From Intoshia linei (lineage: Eukaryota > Orthonectida > Rhopaluridae), in contig LWCA01000253.1 of assembly GCA_001642005.1 (NCBI GenBank), positions 1 to 36,668 on the forward strand: a DNA stretch of 36,668 bases, given 5' to 3'. Position numbers and translations under genes: made by a program. The first letter of the stretch is position 1. Each line of letters starts with the position of its first letter. Below, piece by piece: positions 1-11,483 of the stretch. The notes beneath the pieces were generated by a model, which worked only from the letters and a program-made list of their open reading frames with translations, did no database searches and was not told where the DNA came from.

Positions 1-452
1 CCTTTTAAAGTTTTGAGCGCAGCGATAAAAAATTTCGAGCAAATCGATAAAAAAAATTTAGGGCACCTTTTTTTAAAATTTATAAGAGAAAGTCAAAGAT
101 TTCCTAGTCTTTCTTTGAATATTCACTTAATAAAAAGGTTGTAATTTTAATATTATCATTTAAAACAGTTTTTATGTCAATATTATATGATGAACATTGT
201 AGAATATATTTTAAATTGAATATTTACCAGAACTTTGAATTCTTTAAACTATTTTCTTTTTAGCTATTTGAATTCAAACACTTCAAAACTTATAAACTGT
301 TTTTTACCATATAAATGGGAAGTATTTTTTAATAAATTGGGGGCCTCTTTTTAAGATATAAGTTTAAAGTACTTTTATTAATTTGGGGGCCTTTTTTAAT
401 GAGTGGTCCTGGACTACAGCCCATATTGCCCATACCTTAAAACGGCTCTGCC
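1..452. other. Transposon-derived non-coding DNA
   Basis: No coding exon is visible. Phrases such as 'gggggcctctttttaag' and 'tttgggggccttttttaa' recur at 339-400. The 400-450 stretch, with a 'ggtcctggac' phrase, leads straight into the hAT transposase remnant, so this is probably the decayed interior or end of the same element. No terminal repeat or target duplication could be defined. Confidence 0.4.
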
Positions 453-974
453 TCCCATCCAGTTGCTACACGATGGGGAACTTGGTTAGCTGCTTCAAAT
501 TATTATGAAAAACATTTACCAACTGTAAAACGTATAGTTAACAAATTTGAAGGTGACGGTCTCGTAGTCAGACAAATCAAATGTGCAATATTCAAAGAAA
601 CATTACCATCAGAATTAAAAATTATATCAGGCTACAAAATGATACATAAATTAATAAAAAAATGTGAAGATTGCTCTTTTTCTATAATTAAAGCCTGGAA
701 AGCTATGAAAAATATTTATTTTGAAGAAGATCCGTGTAATATCAAATTATACATTATGAAACGCCTGGAAAACAATGACATTATAATTATTTGTGAATTG
801 AATAATGATATTTCTTCGTATATATATGAAATATTTGAAAATTGTCAATTAACTTCAGCTACCATGGAACGAAGCTTCTCTATGCTTAAAAAACTAATTG
901 CAAAAGATAAACATTTTAAAACCGATAATATTAAAAAATATATAGTTTTTCATTATAATTTAGCTACAAATTAA
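453..974 (+). pseudogene. hAT transposase C-terminal remnant
   Basis: One open frame of 173 residues runs from 453 to a stop at 974 with no start codon in its upstream part. It opens with SHPVATRWGTWLAASNYY, the 'T-RWGTWL-A--YY' signature of one hAT transposase lineage, and ends with TSATMERSFSMLKKL followed by DNIKKYIVFHYN, the hAT C-terminal dimerisation segment. The catalytic core and BED zinc finger expected upstream are absent from the window. It is a 5'-truncated copy with its C-terminal half intact, so it could be young or simply cut by the window edge. Confidence 0.8.
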
Positions 975-1154
975 ACTAATTAATATTATTTTTTTCAGTG
1001 AATTTTAATTAATTTGTCATAAATAGGATAGTTAGTATAATTATTTTCAATTGTTCCTCTTTGAATAAAAAATTTTTAAGTCCAAAAAATTAAAATATAT
1101 TTCTATTTGCTGCAAAAAGTCAGATTTATAGGCCCAAAAAAAACTTGCCCTAAT

Positions 1155-1315
1155 CATCACATTGAAAATGACAAAATATGTTTTTATTATTTCATTTTTT
1201 CTGGAATTTATGCTATTTTGACAATTTTTAGGATTGGACTGTTTTTACTTTATTTTTTAAATATTAAAAAAATGTACCCTCGACAGCTAGGTCCTGTTTG
1301 TACGTAGTACATAAC
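1155..1315 (+). repeat. Interspersed repeat, copies near 30452-30990
   Basis: The stretch beginning 'atcacattgaaaatgacaaa' is repeated with substitutions at about 30452-30555. The stretch at 1272-1315 containing 'ctgtttgtacgtagtacata' recurs at 30942-30990, and more divergently at 30800-30842. A third block (1715-1790, 'ttgaatttatttttttggta') matches 30722-30795. Conserved order on both sides points to one dispersed element family, probably the element that carries the integrase fragment just downstream. Confidence 0.6.
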
Positions 1316-1321
1316 AGTCAA

Positions 1322-1528
1322 CATAGTTATATTATAAAAAGCAAAGACATAGCAAACTACATTGCTAAACACCCACAATGTCAAAAAAGTAAAACTCTGA
1401 ATACTGTCCAAAATGTGAGGCCTATAATATCAACACGTATACGTGACCGGTACATGGTTGACTGTATAAGCTTTTTAGAGTATGAGGAAGTGAATCGTGG
1501 CTACAAATATATTTTGAATGTAAAATAA
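1322..1528 (+). pseudogene. Retroelement or KRBA2-like integrase fragment
   Basis: A short frame includes an HP-CQKSK stretch resembling the end of a zinc-binding integrase N-terminal domain (H2C2 type), then IRDRYMVDCISFLEYEEVN and GYKYILNV, the pattern that starts the integrase core (R-x-x-x-D-x-I-x-x-x-x--Y-x-x-x-N-x-G-Y-x-Y-I-L). The first catalytic Asp would be in DRYMVDCIS. A stop follows YILNVK, so the rest of the DDE domain is missing. This is a dead fragment of a Ginger/KRBA2-type or Ty3-type element; which of these cannot be settled from 70 residues. Confidence 0.55.
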
Positions 1529-2742
1529 TCTAGTTTCGTCTAGATTATGTTTTTTTGTTTGTACAGTTTCATTTTTTCAGGTAATACACTGAAAAAAATC
1601 GAATTTAAACGTTTAATTTTTTATTTTTATTTAAAATTAATGGCGAGTAAGAGAATTGGAGAGTTATAGAGAGACTACTGTATTTTCTATTTTATATAAT
1701 TTTTTTAATTAATTAAGGATTGATAATAATGAATAGTAACATTTTTAATAAGATTTTATTATTGAATTTATTTTTTTGGTAGAATTAAAGAAAATATTTG
1801 GCTATACTATATTATATATTTAGGTAGATTTTTGTCATCACCATATTTTATGTCATAATTCATGAAAGGGTTAATATGTACTTAATATTTCCTTTTGGTG
1901 TGACGATATGGTTACATTGGGAGAAAATTGATTAATTTATACATGTAAAATGTATAAAATTTAAAAATATTGATAAAACGAATAAAATGATATACAATAA
2001 TATATATATAATTTAATACAAAATGACAAAACATACGCTGAAATAGAGAAACTGTAAACAGTGATCAATTTTCAAAATTATAATTGTACGTAGTTACAAA
2101 GTTATCTAAACACGATATTAAAGAATGTATATAAAATAATTTGTAAAAAAAGTTTATAGACATATTTTTTTAAAAAAATAACTTTAATCCTGAACACATT
2201 ACTAAGGTAAAATTTAGTTATTTTTATTATATATTTTTTTCATTATATATATAAATATTTCATATATATACATTAATGTATAATGTTATTAATTTTTACG
2301 GCTGATATTTATGTATGTTTGTTTTTGCGATAAGATAAGATATTAAGAAAAGATTCGGCTCTCAAATATTTTTTATCAACTAAAATGTGTTTTTTGATAG
2401 ATACAATATAAAATAATTTAAGTACAATGTGATGGGATGATAATTTCCATTATAATAATAATATAGATTTTTGTAATTTAATAACTCATCATTTTGAATA
2501 AAATCACGCGACCCAAAAATATTTTTGACGACCCGCGCTTAAGAAATCCTGGTTTAGACCACTATTGTACAAATTTCAGTGAACATTGTACATTATTAGA
2601 CATATGATATAACATTAGTAATTTTTTGAGAGACTGATTTAGTCTTAAAATACTTGAAATTTTAAGTAGTACCCATGATTCTTAAAACAAATTCTGACCT
2701 GCCACAGGAAATAGGCGAGTGAGCCTGATTTATATATAAATA
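1529..2742. other. Gene-free AT-rich DNA with a hAT-like terminus
   Basis: I see no exon here. 1715-1790 is the dispersed repeat block described at 1155. Near 2505-2565 the phrases 'cgcgacccaaaaatattttt' and 'gacgacccgcgcttaagaaa' resemble the subterminal region of hAT-type elements, but no matching partner end was found. Confidence 0.4.
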
Positions 2743-4858
2743 TTATAAAAGTAAATAAAAAATACTAGAAGTAGTGGAATATTTGCTGTTATAAATTTTG
2801 AATTTATCAGAAACAATTTTAATTTCCATATCATCCATTTTTTCTGTTCTCTTTAGACGAAAATTTAAATATCCTGTTACTTGACCACTACTATTGTTGA
2901 CGTTTTTGACGACAAATGAAAAGGAAATTTTATTCATCAATAAATTTTCAAGTTGATTAACGAAATAGAGTGAGTTTTCTTTTTTTTCTGACCTGTACAT
3001 GAAAATGAATACAATGTATTAATTATAATAATAAAAAAATAATTACAATATCCAACTTTCATCACAAGGTTTTTCCGATTCAAACTCACGAGAGGTGTCA
3101 ATTTGTATATTGAGATAATTAAAATTGACTGTTGATTCAATATCGTTTAATTTTATATTGACATAAAAGGTTTGGATACCTTCAATTGAAGTTGTGGATA
3201 AACTAAAGTCTACTGGTGGTTTAATATCTTCCTGGGGAAGTTTGAAAGACATTACCGCCAATTTATGTATCCTTGATATATGATATTCCTGGATCATTTC
3301 CTTAATAACCTCAACATTGAATCTGTAAATTCTACGTTCGTTTAAAATTTCTAATCTAAATGAATAGTAATTCCTTAAAACATGACAAATACCTCTTGAA
3401 AATTTTTGTATTTGCCAATTTAACATTCATTTTAGTTTTATTTAAAATAGTCAGTGATATATCCGAATCTTTATTGTTCATAAGATACGTCATTGCAGAT
3501 TGAGAAAAATAAACATAACATGAACGGATTATTTTTTCTCTATGTTATTTATTATAATTAATTATACATATATTGTAGATATAGATCAGGGGTGTCAATT
3601 TGCGTCCCACTATATAATATAAATTTTTATTTTTACAAGAAAATTTTTTACATATACATTTTACTGTTTACATGTTTAATATTTCTTTTTTTACAGTTTT
3701 TTATATATTGTTCATGATTCATTTAATAATTTCAACATTAGTTGATATACTTATTCCATTATTATTGTTTAGTATTTCATTTTATTATATTAAATAAAAT
3801 TATATTATTAAAATTATTATTAAATTATTAATATTTATCATTAACATTATAATAAATAATTCAAACTGTTAGCTAATTACTAATTATAAATTAATTACTG
3901 TTAGTTGATGGTTTTTGTAAAAAATTTTTTTGTTGTACGGTCACGTAATAATTTTTTCACATTTCAAGCAAATTGAGTCTGACACCCCTGATATAGATGT
4001 CCAAACTTATATAAAACTCTTTGTATGTGTGTCGGTATGTGTTATCGTTACCCATATTTTTGTATTTCTATATTATATTCTATATCGATAATTCCCACTT
4101 TTTTTGAAATAGTAGGATGAATATTTAAATTTTCATATTTAATTGGAAAGATATTGGTTGATAATATACATATAATATAATGCAATTTTTGATCAGGAAT
4201 CCGTAAATATCTGTAGTTTAAATTTTTGCTCCACGTTAGCTTATATAAACGGATCACAATAATTTTTTTTTATTTTTTTCTAGGAATTTTTTTAATTTTT
4301 AAAATAAGGATAATATATGGTTTTACCATGAAGATGCAAGTTTCTGAGGTTGAGATTTATAAAAAATATTAATGATGTTAGAATGCGTCCCAAAATTAAT
4401 TTTTTTTAAATTTTAGGACTGATTTTATATTAAAAAAAAGGTCATTTGGGTTTTAACCCTGAATAACTCAATTTATGAAAATGAAATTTGAGGTGAAACA
4501 TCATTTTCGAAAAACTGTATTAAAAATTTGATTTTTTTAAATAATAGGATATTAATTTTAAGTTTGAATTAAACTGTAACACACACAGACATGAAATTTA
4601 AATAAGTACAGGATAATACAGAATAGATGAGTCAATTAGCCTATATATTTATATTAATAAAAATTACATTTTATTTGAATCCCTTTTATCGGCTGTATAA
4701 ATATCCGAACATGATAATGATAAATTCTTTTCTAATAGTTAGAATTTAAATAATAAAATAATGAGTGTTATTAAACATGAATAGATAAGACAAGTAAAGT
4801 CCAATAAACTTTGTAATAAAGTGAATTGTTTTTGAAAATAAGAAGGAAATGGAAACAT
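2743..4858 (-). CDS. Unrecognised 325-residue protein, six exons
   Basis: Six phase-compatible exons read on the minus strand: 4810-4858, 4668-4731, 4052-4210, 3393-3539, 3047-3355, 2743-2992. They sum to 978 nt, 326 codons with the stop, and no internal stop. Introns are 78, 457, 512, 37 and 54 nt, all GT..AG. The start MFPFPSYFQKQFTLLQ is the only in-frame ATG at the 5' end. I do not recognise the family. The product is soluble-looking, with alternating hydrophobic strands (GIIDIEYNIEIQKYG; MNKISFSFVVKNVN; TGYLNFRLKRTEK) that would suit C2-like beta-sandwiches, but this is only an impression. A hAT-type MITE sits in the 512-nt intron. The gene starts 140 bp downstream of the stop of the next minus-strand gene. 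The first exon and the 457-nt intron are the least certain parts. Confidence 0.65.
3587..3990. mobile_element. hAT-type MITE with perfect 8-bp TSD
   Basis: The 404-bp element begins CAGGGGTGTCAATTTGCG and ends AATTGAGTCTGACACCCCTG, giving imperfect terminal inverted repeats. It is flanked by the identical 8-bp duplication 'atatagat' at 3579-3586 and 3991-3998. Eight-bp duplications and CAGGGG ends are typical of hAT elements. It encodes nothing and lies within an intron of the unrecognised 325-residue gene. Confidence 0.9.
4290..4600. repeat. Putative dispersed repeat
   Basis: Phrases such as 'gatgcaagtttctgaggttg', and a repeated theme of a phrase meaning 'accgtgaagatgca' on one strand or the other, recur loosely near 10920-11280, 11830-12330, 17820-18060 and 33700-34190. 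I could not define ends, so this is a tentative low-copy repeat family rather than a defined element. It occupies the 457-nt intron of the 325-residue gene. Confidence 0.3.
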
Positions 4859-4998
4859 GATTAATGATCATTGATCATATCAACATTATATATAAAGTGA
4901 TTAATTATAATTGAAAAAAATGACCAACTTTCTTATTTTAGTTTAGTTTCTTCAAACAATAAAATTTTTAGTTACTTTGCCTCATTATAGTGATATTT

Positions 4999-7900
4999 TC
5001 AATTAATATTGGTACCTCCGTTGTCTTCAAAATGAAAATCGTTGAGTATACTATTAAAAGAATTTTCTACATCTGAAACTGATGCTATTTGGTTGTGAAT
5101 GTCAATTTGCTCACCCATCTTTTTTTTTCTAAGTGGTTTCGATTTCTTCAACCCACGTCCAACATGTTTTACGATATATTTAATATGCTTATTTTCTCCT
5201 CCCCGTCTAATGAATATATAAATATAAACATTATTAAATTACGTTGGTTTGTTAGGAAAATTAACTGAATCATCAGAATATTCGTCTAAATTATAATTAT
5301 ATTAAAATTAATATAATATATTTATTATTATGTATTCTATATGTATATGAAAACTTGCCAAAACTAATTTCTGTTCCTATATCCTTTTCTCCGTCTGAAA
5401 TAAATAAAACTACAAATTTAGCATAAAATTACTTGTTTCTTCGTGATTTGTGTCAATTTGATCAGTCGCAATAGTATTATCTAATAAAATAAAAATTAAC
5501 TTACATTTCTTTTACAGGGTTTAATGTTAACTATGAGATATTAATAAAAAAAATTAAATTGGTAAAATATATTCATCGTACTAAAACTGATGATATCAAG
5601 AACTAAAATCAAATTTACCATCAAAAATGTCTGTCGAATTATCGTCAATAAAGTCTAAAATATTTATAATTAAATATTTTCACAAACTATTATACCTGGT
5701 TCCTTTAATTGTAAATTATTTTCTAGTGTGCTAAAATAATACATTGTTTACGTCAAAATTAAACTGGGTAATGCGAAACATTTTACGAAATGTGAATATT
5801 CAAAAAAACAAGACATTTTAGAAAAAAGCTGAGGTGCATTGAACAACAAAATAGGTCCTATGTGATTTTTATAAAATTCTATACTCGTTCATTTTTATTA
5901 ACTTAGAAAATACTGATAATACTCTATTTTGACGTACTATTTATCATATAATCATGAATTTATCATGAGAAACTTGTAAAATTTAATTAACTCCGATATT
6001 AGTTAGAAAATGGACATGTCTACTACACGTTGTATGCGACAGTTTATTTGACCCGCTAGAAGAAATAATATGGTGGCCACTGCTATGGAATTAGTATAAT
6101 GAGGATGGATTATTTTTGTGTATTCATTCCAGGATGTGAAACCTAAATGTACTGGTTTTAATTTGAATTATTACTCTATACAAAATTTTTCCAAATTACA
6201 AATGGACACATTGCCTTATACGTGGACCGTTAAATTTAAATGAAAAACTAATATAATGATTTGATTATCTGAATAAGCTTGCAATCCGTAATAGTGTATC
6301 TCTTATTTCACTATCAACTCAATATCCACACGAGGTTATATATGTAGTCATATAATAATGTACCTTTCTTCTTCAAATTCATCTATGAGTAAACTATTTC
6401 TCGAGAAACTAGCTTGCTTTGTTTCAAATTGTTGTTTTAAAAAACCAACTGATACTAAATCTAATAAAATGAAATAAATATAATACAAAGTAAATTCTAT
6501 TGTATTTGTGTTTTATACATATTATTTGTCAGTTCAAATGAATACTTATATAAAATTAACTTATCCCAGTTTAAACCTAAAAAATGTCAAATTAATTTTT
6601 GGAATAAACACTCCTCGACAAAATGTTATAACACCCTTAAAAAATCATTTTGTGGGTAAAAATTTAAAATTGTTTTTAATTCATTTAAAGCATGGGGTCC
6701 CAGGGTATGTACAACTATATAAATATAATTTATTGCAACTATTCATCTCTAGTTAGCCTATAATATATATTTTCATTATCGACAAAAGCGAAAAAAGTGC
6801 TCTAAGAGATTACATTTTAGGTTTTAAATAATACTAAAACTAAATTTTTTAATTAAAAAAAATATTTAATTTATAATGACACGCAGATTATACAAATTTT
6901 GATAAATATGTTTAAAGAAAAATACTTAAATGAACGCGACAAAAGTTTAATTGATATTATTGTCAATGAAAAGCATATCCAGTTAAAAATAGCAATAAGA
7001 TCAGAAAAAAGTCGAAAGTGTATACAAATGTATCTTTTATCATTTATCGAAAAAATAAAATGGTAAAATTGGACGTCCAAAGAAGTTAAGTCTATCTGTA
7101 AAAAGACTTCATAGTATTAAGAAAGGCATCAAATTTCTGTATTTCTGACAGTTAATAAAATATAATGTTCTTTCAATTAAGTTTCTCAGCTGATAATATA
7201 GCGAGAATAGTGTTTCTCACCGAATATTCAAAGAAGAGTTATGATAAAAGGTCAATCCCTAACAAAACTCAATATAGTATAAAGGGCAGTTTTTGGTCGT
7301 ACATACTTGTGGATTAATTGGGATCAAATGAGCTTTTCCAATGAAAAATTATTCAACCTAGATCAGTGGTTTTCAACCTTTTTGTGTTCGCGTCCCCTTA
7401 TAAATATAAAAAATTTTCAAATACTTCAAACATCATATCAATTCACATAAATAAAATTATTTAAAAAGCATATTGAGTTTTATTTATATTTTATACTGTG
7501 CTCACTGAGCACTGCTCAGTACAATGTATTATTATAATAACTTATTTAATAATAAATTTATTTTCTTCGTGTGAAATTTGAGGTTGTATTTTAGCGACAA
7601 TTATTGATATATTGGGCAGTGTATGCAATAAGGCGAGCCTCATATCACCCTTAACATTCAATCTGTTAATTGACTTTGTTTTTAAATGAACACGCGTATA
7701 AAATCCTGCTTCATACAGATAAGTCGACGGAAAAAATACATTTTGATATAAATCAATCATATCACATCAAAAAGTACTTAGTGGTTTTTCATAAAAAATA
7801 TTACGTGCAGTGGAATCATTTATTAAATGTATTACTTCATCCTGTATTTTATCGGAAATAGTATATATAATATATATTGAGTGAAAAAGAACATTTTAAA

Positions 7901-9932
7901 TTGTAATACAGAATGTTAAAATATTCCCATAAAATTATTACTGTCAATATTATATTAAAAAAAATAAATATTTTCATAAAATTTTCAAATTTTCACGACC
8001 CCCCGATTGAAAACTACTGACCTAGATAGACCTAATGGTTATTCCTACTATTTCCACAATATAAGGAAATATTAATTATCCAAGTTGAGACGACAATGTA
8101 TTTCACTTTTATAATAACAAAACAATATTAAATTGTACTTTGAATTTCAACACCAATAATAATTATTAATTGTTTACTTGATTAATTATTATTTTTTAAA
8201 AATAATAAAGTATTTTCATTTTTTTTCTGATTTTAATGAATTAAAACGCAGAAACTAATAATACAAAAAAACTACACTCATTTGTCACGAATCTGCGTCA
8301 CATTTTACATATCGTCATACAATTTTTATAAAAATTAATCGATTAGAATAAACACAGTTCAATTTTTTAGCTCGGCTTCTAGAGAGTTCATATTACTTTT
8401 TTTCATTAAAATTTATTTAAAACGTAAATAACTGAATTTCATAATGAAACACTCAAATTTTTGATAATTATAAATTTTGGAATTTTTATATTTGACAAAT
8501 ATTACAAAAACCCCCTTTTATGGAAAAAAACGCCCTGTGATGTTAAATATTTGATTTTTTCACTCCAAATGTGGTATATGTCTTAGTGAGTCGTACGTTA
8601 ATCGTATCCATGTTTAAAATAAAATCATTAGCGCCAATTAAAAAAGGGGGAAACCGCTTAATGTTTTTACGGTCAATTTTTCTAATAATATATTTTTTTA
8701 GGGGTTTTTAAGTACCCTCTTCAGTGTGGTATAGGGTATTTTCAACAAAAATCAATTTTTGTAAACAACGAACAGCCCTAATACATTTGTATATATTTGT
8801 GATAATATATATTCAGTACTAATTCAATAAATATTTAAAAATACCAATTGAAGCATTAAAAGTAAAATATTTCCGCTTCTGATGTACTGACAAAAATATT
8901 TGAAAAAATTGTATAAACTACTTATTTAACATAATAATTTACCATCTAAATTATCACTATCGCCATCTGTAAGCGTATCATTAAGCACATTTGGTCTATC
9001 CTCATCACAAAATTGCCATTCCTCATTTTCTACATTCAATATTAAATTAAAAGTATGCAATATACCGCATATTTAAAAGATTAAGTTTAATTTAATTACT
9101 ATTTCTCATATAAGTTTCGTAACTTTCAAACAATGCAAATTCTAAAAAATATAATTCATTAATATTATTTATATTTATATATTAAAATTTTATATAATTA
9201 TGTTATTTTATATGATAAATAAGATATTTATACTACAATGAAGTTTTCCATTTGTTTTCATCACAGGTTTCTGTAATGGTTATTTTTAATTTTCTCATAA
9301 AAAAACAAGAAACCATCAGATATATCATTTCATTTGTGTGACGTTTCAACATGAAATATTCAAACGTTACATACAGGTATATAGGTCGTGAATGTTAATT
9401 AAAAAATAGAAATACACCATACATTATTAATTATACTCAAAAACACTATTTGATTTGGTTTTTTTATTTTTTCTGTAAACATTAATCCAAAAACCTTTTT
9501 TACCGTCACATCAAATATATTCCGGAATTAAACGACAAAAAAGTTAAACGATTAGAAATTAGCATTTTGTTAAAATATTCACATAATTGTATTTATTTAA
9601 AAAATTTTATGGGGATGGTCGACTATCAAAAAACTATAATTGTATTAATTATAAATGAAATATAAAAAATACTGTCTTCTTTCATTCCAGTGCTATTTTT
9701 TTGTGCAAATTCAATCATCATATCATTATAATTAATGTTTACCAAATTTTTATTGTTTTCTTGTACAATCTAATTTAGTTGAAATTTTTCATTTTTAAAA
9801 TATACTTTCATATACATGTTTCCAAAATTGTAGGAATATTTCCCCTTCATTTGCAAAAATGTGTATATTGTTTGAATGAATCCAATTTTGGTATCGTAAA
9901 ATATCTACATTAAAACATTCGTTTATTGACAT
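4999..9932 (-). CDS. Unrecognised 279-residue micro-exon gene
   Basis: Eleven exons read on the minus strand: 9816-9932, 9673-9769, 9100-9141, 8943-9029, 6364-6460, 5696-5730, 5619-5654, 5433-5480, 5365-5394, 5243-5285, 4999-5206. They total 840 nt, 280 codons with the stop. Five consecutive exons are 30-48 nt, and several start and end in phase 1, so they could be skipped without frameshift. The start MSINECFNVDILRYQ has an in-frame stop just upstream. The N-terminus (about 1-70) looks helical. The middle, encoded by the micro-exons, is acidic and rich in D, E, N and T (for example DFIDDNSTDIF, DSDNLD). The last exon is basic (GRGLKKSKPLRKKK) and then has MGEQIDIHNQ, which faintly recalls a SNARE helix; I do not rely on that. 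No family recognised. The 2.5-kb intron holds a hAT element; a 15-nt optional exon at 5516-5530 would also keep frame. Confidence 0.65.
6908..7066 (+). other. Isolated 52-codon open frame, status unclear
   Basis: The plus strand carries an ATG-initiated frame whose residues look protein-like (YLNERDKSLIDIIVNEKH; KSRKCIQMYLLSFIEKIKW). It lies inside the 2.5-kb intron of the minus-strand micro-exon gene, close to a hAT element. I found no partner exon. It may be a transposon fragment or a chance frame; a GTAAAA donor-like site overlaps its end. Confidence 0.2.
7364..8019 (-). mobile_element. Deleted hAT element with perfect 8-bp TSD
   Basis: The 656-bp element runs from CAGTGGTTTTCAACCTTTTT to CCCCCGATTGAAAACTACTG and is flanked by the identical 8 bp 'acctagat' at 7356-7363 and 8020-8027. 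It retains the end of a hAT transposase reading on the minus strand. The same family gave the shorter copy at 24742-24915, whose ends and first 100 bp match closely. It sits in the large intron of the micro-exon gene. Confidence 0.92.
7542..7760 (-). pseudogene. hAT transposase C-terminal end (ZBED5/SCAND3-like)
   Basis: The minus-strand frame contains FFPSTYLYEAGFYTR, then KTKSINRLNVKGDMRLAL and IQPQISHEE. This is the conserved C-terminal tail of ZBED5/SCAND3-type hAT transposases (F-P-S-x-Y-L-x-E-x-G-F; K-T-K-x-x-N-R-L; R-L-A-L; Q-x-S-H). Nothing of the catalytic domain remains upstream, where the reading frame closes by 7760. It is cargo of the deleted element at 7364-8019. Confidence 0.8.
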
Positions 9933-10318
9933 TTTTAATTGAGATGGTCACTTTTATAAATATTTTTTACGTTTTTGGGTAAACTTTTAACTTTTTAACT
10001 AAAAAGTGGTAACTAAAAAGTCTATTTGAAAGCAAAATTTGCTACTAATCTTCAATTCAACTAAGAAGAGGTCAAGTGATACACCTGATCCTGGGGTCTA
10101 TAAAATCCAGGTGGGTCCAGAAAAATATTATATCTATTCTTTATATTGAAAAATTTTAGATGAAATATAATACATTCAATTATTATTATTATACTGTATT
10201 CTCTTTAATTTTCCTAAATACTATAAGTTTACTATATACATACAATGTACATACTATGTACCATATACAGTGTTTCTTAAACTGTCTACAGATTTTTACT
10301 ATTTATTTATATTTGTAA

Positions 10319-10617
10319 ATCAGGGATCGGCAACCTTTTGCATCTCGTGGGCCACTTTTTTTTTTATCAAAATATTTTACGGGTCCCGTTTTTGAAAATT
10401 TACACATGATAAATTTCAATTTTAACTGAAGGGAAACGGTTCTAGTATATTCAACAAAATAATATCCCGGACGATATGAAAATTCAGCGCTAAAATGATG
10501 ATAATGAGCCAATTATGGTAGAAAAGTGTTTAAAAGTTGAAAAATTTAAAATTAAATAATGTAAATATTTACTCAAAGGGCTATCAATATTATTCTGTGG
10601 GCCACTGGTTGCCGTCA
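10319..10617. mobile_element. Degraded hAT-like element
   Basis: It begins near CAGGGATCGGCAACCTTTTG followed by 'gtgggccac' and ends near 'gtgggccactggttgccg'. Opposed 'gggccac' plus 'ggcaacc'/'ggttgcc' blocks form terminal inverted repeats like those of CAGGG-ended hAT MITEs. The right end has lost its last bases and no target duplication can be seen, so the right boundary is approximate. Confidence 0.6.
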
Positions 10618-11313
10618 AGTATTCCAATTTTATAAAATGACGCGGAAATATTAATTTTATATTTGTTACAAATTTTTAAAACATTTTACTATAAAAATAG
10701 TTTAATGTAAATTTTTTAGAGAAAAATATCAATGTTGAGTGGCCGGGTTCAAACTCAACCAATTTGAATAATTTTTTAAGGAAACTGATCACCATGACCA
10801 ATAATCCTGATGGTGTAAATACTTTTTGATTTTTGAATAGATCAGTGATCAGTGATCAGTCTAGTTTTCATATATAATATCTCTGACATAGACTGTTGAC
10901 TTTTATTTAAAAACTAACATCCGTAGAATTTAAAAAAAAAATCGAAATTAAATTCAATTTTTTCCTGTGAATGTTTTATCATTTAAAGTAATTCAATGTA
11001 ATTTTCAGAAATTTGCATCTTCACGGTCAAAAACACAAATAACCACTTTATTTTTAATATTTTGTAAATTATATCTGACATTGATGCGAAAAAATATTGA
11101 ATATTTTATTTGAACCTTTTTTATAACCATCCCTCCATAATTAAACAAAAAATTACATATTTTTAGATTTATAAATTTACTAACAATAAATTTTTAGTAA
11201 GTATTTTTCAATTTTTTTCAAGAATCGACCCATAATACCAATAATTTTTGTATAAAAAATGTAATATTTGGGTATGTTATATTAGATAAGACATTTAGGA
11301 AATGATTTTAATA

Positions 11314-11410
11314 CAGGCTAATTCCTCGTTAACCGAATATATGGTTCTGAAAAAAATCTTATTCCGTTAACGAGGAATTTTATTGGAAAAACATTTTCGT
11401 TAACGGAATT
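11314..11410. mobile_element. Pogo/Tigger-like terminal repeat, single end
   Basis: The sequence CAGGCTAATTCCTCGTTAAC starts next to a TA dinucleotide. Its reverse complement, ending 'gaggaattagcctgta', appears at 33650-33684. Inside the end, 'ccgttaacgaggaatttta' and 'cgttaacggaattttt' form further inverted or direct copies. TA-flanked ends of this form suggest a mariner/pogo superfamily element. Only one end is recognisable here. Confidence 0.5.
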
Positions 11411-11483
11411 TTTTATAAATAATGATATAAATAATAATTTGATACCTGCAGTGTTAATAATAAAAATAATACTAAACGCTTAC

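Larger units (their letters stand above)
9933..11483. other. Gene-free region between minus-strand genes
   Basis: No exon is supported. It contains a hAT-like remnant (10319-10617), a short tandem array of the heptamer GATCAGT at about 10842-10861, part of a dispersed repeat (10920-11280) and a pogo-like terminus (11314). The missing downstream exons of the F-BAR gene, if they exist, should lie here, but I could not identify them. Confidence 0.4.

Noticed and set aside
1107-1307. Plus-strand frame of 66 codons
   Set aside because: It lies in the dispersed repeat also present at 30452, where the frame is not kept, so it is not coding.
5516-5530. A 15-nt micro-exon (TTAACATTAAACCCT) in the micro-exon gene
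   Set aside because: It fits in phase 1-1, but skipping it also keeps frame, and a stronger GTAAGT donor lies just beyond. Left out of the model and mentioned as optional.
6508-6756. Plus-strand frame of 82 codons
   Set aside because: It overlaps the intron of the micro-exon gene, has a low-complexity hydrophobic composition, no homology and no splice sites.
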